Below, in pieces: positions 55,354 to 62,527 of a stretch of DNA of 64,000 nt. A program made the position numbers and the translations under genes. This DNA comes from G963556115 sp963678205. GTDB lineage: Bacteria; Planctomycetota; SZUA-567. The notes under the pieces were generated by a model that was not told the DNA's origin, ran no database searches, and saw only the letters and a list, made by a program, of their open reading frames with translations. The stretch lies in contig OY782760.1 in assembly GCA_963678205.1 (NCBI GenBank), positions 2,418,001-2,482,000 of the forward strand, read 5' to 3'. Positions within the stretch are counted from its first letter, which is position 1. Each line of letters opens with the position of its first letter.

Positions 55354-56664
55354 CTACAAAGACTTTTCTTCAGAAATATAATTTCGGAACACTTCAATAC
55401 CACGCTTATTAGCGCAAAAACCACCACACATACTACAAGTACCTTCTTCAGCTGGAGTACGGCTATCGTGTATCGCTTTTGCGACATCAGAAAACATAAG
55501 CTCAGGATACAGCTCATTCCATCTCATATCACGACGAAGAATAGAAGCTCTCTTTTCGCCCTCTCTGCGATCAGGATATTTAGCAATATCTCCAACTCTA
55601 GTTGCAATACGGGTAGTGCGCACTCCAATGCGTACGTCTTCAGCATTCGGCAGAGCAAGATGCTCAGCAGGTGTAATATAACAGATCAAGTCTGCACCAA
55701 ACCTAGCTGATTGCGCCGCTCCGATTGCAGCAACAACATGATCATAACCAGCTCCCGTATCCGCTGGTATCGGACCAAGTACATAATATGGAGCATTGCC
55801 GCTCATACGTTTCTCAAGTATAATATTAGCTTCAATTTCATCCAGCGGGACATGCCCAGGTCCTTCAACCATCATCTGGCACCCCATATCCCTGCCAAGC
55901 TCTGCTAGCTCACAATTTGTTATCATCTCTGCCATCTGAGCTCTGTCATGACTGTCATGAATTGCCCCCGCACGAATCCCATTCCCAAGCGACAACACTG
56001 CGTCATATTTTTTCATTAAAGCACATACTCTGTCAAATTGCTTATATAGTGGATTCTCTGCATTATTATAGTCCATCCAAGAAACCATAAAAGTCCCGCC
56101 CTTTGATACAAGTCCACCATAGCGGTAACCCTGTTTACGTAGTCGCTCAATCGAATACTGATTAATACCACAGTGTATAGCCATAAAGCTCAATCCATCA
56201 GCCAGCTGCTGCTCAATAAGATCAAACAAGTATTCAGGATCCAGCTTATTAGGATTCTGAGTCTTTCTAGCTGTTTCACAAAAAGCTTGGTAAAGTGGCA
56301 CATTACCAACTGGAAGGTTTGTAGCCTGTAACACTTCACGCCTAATGGCATCAAGATCACCTCCTGCAGAAAGCTCCATCAAAGTATCAGCACCCTCTTC
56401 TTCAGCAGCTTTTGCTTTTTCTACTTCTAGCGAAACATCACAAATATCAGAGCTGGTACCAATACTGGCGTTTACCTTTGTTCTCAGCCCTGCACCAATT
56501 GCTGTACACTTCTGTCCTTTTCTCGAGGTATTACAAGGAAGAACAATCGTACCTTTAGCAATACCATCACGGATCTCTTCAGCAGAAAGATATTCATCAT
56601 TAGCCGCGCTCATCATTTCATTCGTAACAACTCCTTCACGAGCTAACTCAAGCTGACTTTTCAT
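55354..56664 (-). CDS. bzaF: ThiC-family radical SAM synthase, probably 5-hydroxybenzimidazole synthase BzaF (ThiC paralogue)
   Basis: A 436-residue ThiC-superfamily protein with the C-terminal Fe-S motif CSMCGGFC (CxxCxxxxC with ANKRG) and the core EGPGHVPLDEIEANI and CYITPAEHLALP. Family enzymes rearrange aminoimidazole ribotide: ThiC makes the thiamin pyrimidine, and BzaF makes 5-hydroxybenzimidazole, the lower ligand of B12, anaerobically. Two things favour BzaF. Residues that in ThiC typically read DIAPGYDH are here PADTGAGYDHV, with SLGNGIRAGA in place of SLGDGLRPG. The gene also lies behind a cobalamin riboswitch, with no TPP riboswitch or other thiamin gene near. ThiC itself cannot be excluded without a tree. 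A strong GGAGAGGAG precedes the ATG. Confidence 0.85.
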   Translation of the reverse strand: MKSQLELAREGVVTNEMMSAANDEYLSAEEIRDGIAKGTIVLPCNTSRKGQKCTAIGAGLRTKVNASIGTSSDICDVSLEVEKAKAAEEEGADTLMELSAGGDLDAIRREVLQATNLPVGNVPLYQAFCETARKTQNPNKLDPEYLFDLIEQQLADGLSFMAIHCGINQYSIERLRKQGYRYGGLVSKGGTFMVSWMDYNNAENPLYKQFDRVCALMKKYDAVLSLGNGIRAGAIHDSHDRAQMAEMITNCELAELGRDMGCQMMVEGPGHVPLDEIEANIILEKRMSGNAPYYVLGPIPADTGAGYDHVVAAIGAAQSARFGADLICYITPAEHLALPNAEDVRIGVRTTRIATRVGDIAKYPDRREGEKRASILRRDMRWNELYPELMFSDVAKAIHDSRTPAEEGTCSMCGGFCANKRGIEVFRNYISEEKSL

Positions 56665-56710
56665 CTTTTCTCCTCTCCTCTATATAATATAAATAAATAT
56701 GTCAAACAAT

Positions 56711-56745
56711 AAAAAAGGATCCTAGCTTAAATAGCTAGAACCCTT
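56711..56745 (-). terminator. Riboswitch-controlled terminator upstream of the ThiC-family gene
   Basis: 56733-56745 pairs with 56715-56727 (13 bp with two G-U pairs, 5-nt loop), followed on the minus strand by T6. It lies between the cobalamin aptamer and the gene, as in transcription-attenuating riboswitches: ligand-bound RNA would allow termination. Confidence 0.85.
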
Positions 56746-56794
56746 TTCCATAAGATCCAATTCAGAGAATGACAATCCCCATCCTCAAGCATTT

Positions 56795-56949
56795 CCTTAA
56801 TTCGTCTTCTGACTCGTAGTATTAGGAACTTATATTTCCAGCGCTACTCCCTATCCTTCCCAGATAAAATCCAGTGGCACCACTAGGTTTCACTACCACA
56901 TACAGCGAAGGGATCGTTGTGGAGTCTCACCACATTCCGTTAATTAAGA
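56795..56949 (-). ncRNA. Cobalamin riboswitch aptamer
   Basis: Read on the minus strand, a 7-bp P1 helix (CTTAATT at 56948-56942 with AATTAAG at 56802-56796) closes the element. Conserved pieces follow in the right order: GGAAT, the GTGGTGAGACTCCAC hairpin, CCCTTCGCTGTA, GCCACTGG, CTGGGAAGG and GAGTCAGAAGAC. This matches the RF00174 pattern, not a TPP aptamer (no CTGAGA...ACCTGATC). It should switch off the downstream gene when adenosylcobalamin or a related B12 form is plentiful. Confidence 0.92.
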
Positions 56950-56989
56950 TGCATAAATCTAAATTATATTTTTTGCAAACAAATTCGTA

Positions 56990-57241
56990 CTAATTAGCAG
57001 CAACAACGCTTACAGAATTCTTCTTACCCTTACGAAATTCAACAACTCCGTCTTCAAGAGCATAAAGAGTAAAATCTTTTCCCTGACCAACATTTGGACC
57101 TGGATGAATTTTGTTTCCAACTTGACGTACAATTATGTTACCAGCAACAACTTTTTCACCACCGTATTTCTTAATACCTCTAAATTGTGGATTGCTATCA
57201 CGTCCGTTTCTACTAGAACCTTTACCTACCTTATGTGCCAT
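56990..57241 (-). CDS. rpmA: 50S ribosomal protein L27
   Basis: An 83-residue L27 beginning MAHKVGKGSSRNGRDSN, with GGEKVVAGNIIVRQ and HPGPNVGQGKDFTLYAL. The N-terminus lacks the cleaved extension of Firmicutes and already starts near the mature form that reaches the peptidyl-transferase centre. GAGGAG precedes the ATG. It follows rplU, the universal L21-L27 pair, with a small hairpin (57319-57333) in the 113-nt gap. Confidence 0.97.
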   Translation of the reverse strand: MAHKVGKGSSRNGRDSNPQFRGIKKYGGEKVVAGNIIVRQVGNKIHPGPNVGQGKDFTLYALEDGVVEFRKGKKNSVSVVAAN

Positions 57242-57354
57242 TATTCAGCTCCTCATTTAAGATATCACACTGCCTTAACACCCGCATATAAATAAATTTA
57301 CATCCTGCGGATCTAACAGTGGCAATATGCCACCTTTAAGTACCAGCCACTCAA

Positions 57355-57663
57355 TTAAGCAGAGATACCTGTAATTTTAACTTTTAAATACTTCTGACGA
57401 TGACCTTTAACAGTTTTGCTATCCTTACGCCTACGGAAGAACACACATCGTGTTTTAGGACCTTTCACCATTTCAAGTACTTTACCACTTACAGAAGCAC
57501 CTTCTACGTTAGGAGTACCAATTTTTGTTTCATCTCCTGTGATCAAACGTACATCATCGAAAGAAACTTCACCACCTACCTCAGTATTAAGAAGCTCAAC
57601 AAAGATTTCATCACCTTCTGCTACTGTATACTGTTTTCCACCAGTTTGAATTACTGCTTGCAT
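57355..57663 (-). CDS. rplU: 50S ribosomal protein L21
   Basis: A 102-residue L21 with VIQTGGKQYTVAEGD at the start and the 23S rRNA-binding C-terminus RRRKDSKTVKGHRQKYLKVKI. The length is standard. AGAGG precedes the ATG. It is co-transcribed with rpmA. Confidence 0.97.
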   Translation of the reverse strand: MQAVIQTGGKQYTVAEGDEIFVELLNTEVGGEVSFDDVRLITGDETKIGTPNVEGASVSGKVLEMVKGPKTRCVFFRRRKDSKTVKGHRQKYLKVKITGISA

Positions 57664-57729
57664 TTTAATTACCTCTTTGAATTATATGTAATTTAAGAAA
57701 ATCAAGTGTTACGATTGTATTGACTTACA

Positions 57730-57753
57730 GTAAAAAATCCAGTGATTTTTTAC
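57730..57753 (-). promoter_or_regulatory. Hairpin in the rplU leader
   Basis: Perfect 10-bp arms 57730-57739 and 57744-57753 (GTAAAAAATC and complement) with a 4-nt loop, 67 nt upstream of rplU. It could be a weak end for the TIM-barrel transcript or a leader structure for the ribosomal operon. There is no strong T tail. Confidence 0.4.
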
Positions 57754-57961
57754 AAAAAAATCAACTTTTATAAAAATTATTTAAAATTTCTGTTAACACC
57801 AATAACATCAAAGGTTTGATCGAAGAAAACAACAGACTATTTATTTAACTCTATTGATTAATTTTTTCAATACTTTATGCGAATCAGTGTTTAAGATAAT
57901 ACAAAGAGTAGTAACACTTTCAACAAAAAATTAAAAAATAATACTTTTTTTTTAGAAGAAC

Positions 57962-58990
57962 TCACCTCCCAGCAATTATATCTCTACATAACTCTTTAAA
58001 TATTATAGCGTTTTGAATAACAAGATCCATCCAAAAATTCATACTCTTCGCATTTGTCAAGTCAGTCCAATTTGAGAAATACTGCAAAAATTCAATGTCT
58101 AGCTCTTTTTGACCTGGTTGTGGATGAATTTCCAGTGTGAATGTTAGTTTTTCACTAGGAATATTCCCAAGAGCTATCTCAAGTACTCTTCTCAATCCCA
58201 GTATTCCATAAATTCCCCCGATAGATCCAATCTCAGGCAAAAAAGTTGGAATTTCCCAGAAAAATGGCAAATGGTCACAAACTCCATAAGGACTAAATGT
58301 AGACATTGGATGCCCATCATGTAAATGAAAGTGTACTGAAACTCCAACCTTGCAAAGTTCCTCTATAATAGAAAACGATTCTTTCCGCCCATTATTTACT
58401 GACTCCTCGATCTTTAGAAATGTCTCTAAAGACATATCTAAATCAGGTTTAAGATCACGTACATAAATGCTGGGATGCTTCTTATAAAAATCTGCTGTAG
58501 TTGCATTGATAGCAAGATGCCCTATATCAATACAAACCCCAATATTTGGCAGATCTTTAATTTTCCGGGCAAGATCATAATAAACCTCAAATGGCAGACC
58601 AACAGCATACTCCACATAAACAACGCCATCAGTCTTACCTTCTAGTTTGCTACTCAAATTTTTTATATATTCCAGCCCCTTGCCAAGATCCTCCCTATAC
58701 AACATAGTATCGTGAAGTACATACCCACTTATCTGATCGCCACCCGCAAAAACAAAATCACAAATAATATCAGTATTATCATGATCAAGGGCAACGGAAT
58801 ACGGCAGATGGACTGTAGAACTTTTACCACGCGGAAGTATCTTTAACGTTTGTGAAAGATGACCAGGACTTGAAGGATGTATCTCAGCGCCCATTCCTGC
58901 TCGTTCATATCTGTCTCTCCCAAGATATAACAGAGCATCATCACCCTTAATATGATAATTCAAAAGTCCATTAATATCAGGTATATTCAT
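57962..58990 (-). CDS. Xylose-isomerase-like TIM-barrel protein
   Basis: A 342-residue protein with the sugar-phosphate isomerase/epimerase (AP_endonuc_2) barrel pattern. EYAVGLPFEVY (about 138), VCIDIGHLAINAT (about 162), HFHLHDGHPMSTF (about 232) and TLEIHPQPGQKEL (about 302) provide a Glu/Asp/His/Glu set suited to a divalent metal. The substrate is unknown. The ATG lies 1 nt after the stop codon of the TIM-PWD fusion, with AAGGA inside the latter, so the two are translationally coupled. It is the last gene of the dikinase operon. A sugar or phospho-sugar isomerase is the best guess. Confidence 0.75.
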   Translation of the reverse strand: MNIPDINGLLNYHIKGDDALLYLGRDRYERAGMGAEIHPSSPGHLSQTLKILPRGKSSTVHLPYSVALDHDNTDIICDFVFAGGDQISGYVLHDTMLYREDLGKGLEYIKNLSSKLEGKTDGVVYVEYAVGLPFEVYYDLARKIKDLPNIGVCIDIGHLAINATTADFYKKHPSIYVRDLKPDLDMSLETFLKIEESVNNGRKESFSIIEELCKVGVSVHFHLHDGHPMSTFSPYGVCDHLPFFWEIPTFLPEIGSIGGIYGILGLRRVLEIALGNIPSEKLTFTLEIHPQPGQKELDIEFLQYFSNWTDLTNAKSMNFWMDLVIQNAIIFKELCRDIIAGR

Positions 58991-58991
58991 T

Positions 58992-61900
58992 TTATTCCTT
59001 TTCTATACCAGACTGAGCCCTAGACTGAACAACATAGTATTTTTCACCAGAAAATGCCCCCTCAATATCCTGTGGGACCCCAAAATGGTTTTCAAGCTCG
59101 AATCCAATAATGCATAGATCACGCGCGATACGATATAATTTATCGCCTAAAAAAGCTTCAAACTTAGAATAATCAATAACTGAAGCTGTCAGCTTTGAGT
59201 CAATATCAGATAATACCAGTGCATTAGAGATATCTGCACAACGTTCAATTTCAACTCGATCATCCTCTTTATAATACTTAATACTGCAAGGTGAACCCGC
59301 CTGATTTGCTGAAGCGAGAGTCTCACCGAAACCAACAACAAGTTCAATACCAGCTTCTCCGCTCTTTCCAGTTATTGGGTTTGCCGTATGCATTACAAAT
59401 GCATACTCAGCATTTACGATCTCCTGAATTAATACGCCCATATAAAGTAGTGAGTGAGAAATTCCATATTTTTTTCTACTTAAAACACCTCGTTTTGTCC
59501 ATTTTGAAGCCCATACCTCTTTAATTGCATTTTCAATATTCTCAAACGTGACACCGATTACACTGTCATAAAGCCCAGCACCAGCAAAACCTTCAAGGTC
59601 TTCACCACTGGAGCTAGAACGAACAGCAAATAGAGTATATGGGGTAAATTCCTCCACAATTCCTTGTAAAATATTCTCAGGAACCTTGAGACTCAATATT
59701 ACTTGAACAATATCTCCCAGCAAGTCGTCAAGTTCATCTAAACTAACAAAATCAAGCTTAGATACTATATTATTGTACTCTTTGAGTGACTCTGCATCAC
59801 GTTCTAGGCAAAGCTCCATAACACCATACGGAATTGCCATAACTTTTGGAGCAACAAAACCAGAAAACCTTTCTGACAATTCATATAATTCAGCAGAAGC
59901 CCCTGCTTTCGCCCCACAGTTTTTAGCTCTGACATCACCTGCTTTCAACACTGCAATTTCATTCGCTACGTCAACCTCTGGCACAATCAGCTCAGATTCA
60001 ATTTTTGCATAATCATCAGTAATTTCAGGGACAACACAAACTCCATATTGATTAAACTCAAGGCTGATCTCAGTGCCAAGCATTTCTTTATATGTTTTTA
60101 GAGAAGCAACACCTTCAACGGCAGCAAATGGCACGCCACCACTTCTTGAACGCACTCCTAGATGCGAAAGGTGAGCAATAGGATGAGAAAGGAGTATCCC
60201 TTTTACGGATGCCGGTATTTCTTCATCACCTTGAGCATGTTCAAGCACAACGATATATTCACCTTCTCGTTCTTCAAATTCTTCAAGAGATTTCGCTTGA
60301 ACAAGTATTCCTTTAGCGAAACCGCCATTTACCACACTCCAAGGAGCAAATGCTAATTTTGCCCTTAGAACTCGCTGAGTTCTTCCTAGAATCCTTGAAA
60401 GTTGAAAGATCAAGTTTGCTCTTATATCCCCCTCACAGTAAACTTCAACAGCATGTCTGGGAATTTTAAAAGCCTTACCTAATGCAACTACCGCTCCGGT
60501 AAATTCCTGAGTAACAATATCAGCAAAAGTTGAGCACAGGCGCATACCTCGCTGTATCGATGCCCATAATCTCAATAATACTAGTTGATCTGGCTCACTT
60601 AGAACATCATGTTTCCAGCATTTTACTTCCGAAAGAATACAAGAACATTCCTCTTCCATAAAACCATTTAAAACTATATGTTCAAGAGCCGTTATTATGA
60701 TATCAAGCCCCCCCTCAGCTGCACTTTCATTCGCATTAAGTTCATTAATACTTTCACTGATAGTAGCAAAGGCATAATCCTCAAGCTCGATATCGGCAAG
60801 GTGCAATATGGAAAATGAAAATGAGTTGTCAGGAGAGTGAAACTCCGCAAAAGCCTTTCTAACTTCCAAAGCACTACGAGCTCTATCTAAAGCATTCTGG
60901 CTGGATTTCACCTGAATAAATGAATCAATGACATCTGTTAATTCAACAAAAATATCCTTAATTTTCAACAAACGTTTTTCAAGGCTAATGGCATTAAAAA
61001 ACTCTTTGAGTTCATCATAGAACAATTTAAACTCATGCACAAAAGATGCAGAATAATCTGTATTTTCAGCTGTAATAATCTTTAAAATTCTCTCTGCAGT
61101 TTTTAGGTCTTCAGGTCCCGCACTTCTATGGAGCTTATTCTGAAGGTTATGCTTAATATCAAGTTTTAATTCTTTAGGAATATCATTTCTATGTGCAATA
61201 TCTCTAATACGCGTTAAAGGTTCATGCCGCATAAATTCTTCTGCATGTGATGGAAGGTATGGATAAATTTTTCTAAGTATCCAGGTATTTGACTTATTTG
61301 AAATATTTGCAATAGCATCTTCTATCTCCATAGCTGCCTTAGCGTGATGACAAGGCCGGTAATGCCCTCCATCTTCCACACACGGTATCTCCGCAGTAGA
61401 TAGAAATCGCAAATATACTGCAATTGCAGCTAGGTCAGGATTATCAAGTTTACGAGTGCCAAGAAATAATTCCTTTACTCCTTCAAGCCTTCTCCGCCAG
61501 CTCTTGCGTACCTTACTAAATTCAAGTACTTCCCTTATAACCCAACTATCAGATTCTGGGATATTAGCAAACATCTCAGATAGCAAGATATCTTTCGGAG
61601 CTGCTTGCTCAGCAACAGGTTTATCAAGCTCTACCGCATCCTCAAGTTGCCTAGACTCAACAGTTAACTCTACAGCGACCTCATCAGAATAATCAAGCTG
61701 TGCTTTAGCTTCATCACCAATAATACCGGATAACCGTACAAATATATTATTAAGTATTTCATGCTCATCCGGCCACTGCTCCATTATCAAGCTTCCAGAG
61801 TAATTTCGCTCCTTAAGCCTATCAATAAATAACCTTACTCCTGTATCATTTTTAGCTGCTGCTGCAGTAAATAATGGCAAATGACTATCACTATCTCCCC

Positions 61901-62525
61901 AATTTTCATGAACATGCGCATGTATAATTCGTACATTCTCATTAAGTCTATCAATAAATCCTATATAGTCATTTCTAGTCGCTTCACAACAATTTGCATG
62001 TCCAATATCGATACACATACCCACATGCCCAGTTGATTCAGCTCCAGACTTTTCCAATTCATTAAATATTGCATTAAAATTCTCAGGAGTGTGCATCGGA
62101 GTATTTTCAATTGCAAGTTCAATCCCCCTTACGTGTGTTGCAATAATCACAGGCTCCAACGACTGAACAAACTCCTTAGGGCTTGAGCTCTCGTCATAAT
62201 GTATATTTATTAGCTTTGCACCAATTTCATCAGCCACCTCAACAGCCTTGAAAATATCCTTCATACCCTCATGAGTCAAAGGAGTTGCAACGCAAGATGC
62301 ATGAACAGAAAAACGGATACCATTTTTTTGAGTTATCTTCATTAACTCAAAAGCACGTTCATTGCTTAGGTCGTCATAAAACCATCCTGTACTCCACCCA
62401 CCGTCATACTCTCTTTTATCGGCAAACCACTCAAAAGCCGTAAAATGCTGCGCCAGAGCATACTCAAATGGTTCTTCTGGATTAGTAGTAAAAAAAGCTG
62501 TCTGGTTACCAATATAAAAAGTCAT
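58992..62525 (-). CDS. TIM-barrel / phosphoglucan-water-dikinase-like fusion protein
   Basis: 1177 residues. Residues 1-265 are a xylose-isomerase-like barrel (ENTPMHTPENF, MCIDIGHANCC, HVHENWGDSDSHLPL, SLIMEQWP). From about 330 the sequence follows plant PWD: RIRDIAHRNDIPKELK and NKLHRSAGPEDL (about 437-470), then VEVYCEGDIRANLIFQLSRI. The mobile phosphohistidine domain has AHLSHLGVRSRSGG (His about 788). The nucleotide domain has VRSSSSGEDLEGFAGAGLYD (about 975) before EVWASKWTKRGVLSRKK, the PWD order. It would phosphorylate pre-phosphorylated glucan from ATP. The plant CBM20 domain is absent and the barrel stands in its place. PEP synthase was considered and rejected because these segments are dikinase-specific. 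Gap to the GWD-like gene is 2 nt. Confidence 0.85.
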   Translation of the reverse strand: MTFYIGNQTAFFTTNPEEPFEYALAQHFTAFEWFADKREYDGGWSTGWFYDDLSNERAFELMKITQKNGIRFSVHASCVATPLTHEGMKDIFKAVEVADEIGAKLINIHYDESSSPKEFVQSLEPVIIATHVRGIELAIENTPMHTPENFNAIFNELEKSGAESTGHVGMCIDIGHANCCEATRNDYIGFIDRLNENVRIIHAHVHENWGDSDSHLPLFTAAAAKNDTGVRLFIDRLKERNYSGSLIMEQWPDEHEILNNIFVRLSGIIGDEAKAQLDYSDEVAVELTVESRQLEDAVELDKPVAEQAAPKDILLSEMFANIPESDSWVIREVLEFSKVRKSWRRRLEGVKELFLGTRKLDNPDLAAIAVYLRFLSTAEIPCVEDGGHYRPCHHAKAAMEIEDAIANISNKSNTWILRKIYPYLPSHAEEFMRHEPLTRIRDIAHRNDIPKELKLDIKHNLQNKLHRSAGPEDLKTAERILKIITAENTDYSASFVHEFKLFYDELKEFFNAISLEKRLLKIKDIFVELTDVIDSFIQVKSSQNALDRARSALEVRKAFAEFHSPDNSFSFSILHLADIELEDYAFATISESINELNANESAAEGGLDIIITALEHIVLNGFMEEECSCILSEVKCWKHDVLSEPDQLVLLRLWASIQRGMRLCSTFADIVTQEFTGAVVALGKAFKIPRHAVEVYCEGDIRANLIFQLSRILGRTQRVLRAKLAFAPWSVVNGGFAKGILVQAKSLEEFEEREGEYIVVLEHAQGDEEIPASVKGILLSHPIAHLSHLGVRSRSGGVPFAAVEGVASLKTYKEMLGTEISLEFNQYGVCVVPEITDDYAKIESELIVPEVDVANEIAVLKAGDVRAKNCGAKAGASAELYELSERFSGFVAPKVMAIPYGVMELCLERDAESLKEYNNIVSKLDFVSLDELDDLLGDIVQVILSLKVPENILQGIVEEFTPYTLFAVRSSSSGEDLEGFAGAGLYDSVIGVTFENIENAIKEVWASKWTKRGVLSRKKYGISHSLLYMGVLIQEIVNAEYAFVMHTANPITGKSGEAGIELVVGFGETLASANQAGSPCSIKYYKEDDRVEIERCADISNALVLSDIDSKLTASVIDYSKFEAFLGDKLYRIARDLCIIGFELENHFGVPQDIEGAFSGEKYYVVQSRAQSGIEKE

Positions 62526-62527
62526 GC

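Noticed and set aside
56795..56949. TPP riboswitch upstream of a thiC-like gene
   Set aside because: The expected TPP core words are absent. The conserved blocks, their order and the closing helix are those of a cobalamin riboswitch.
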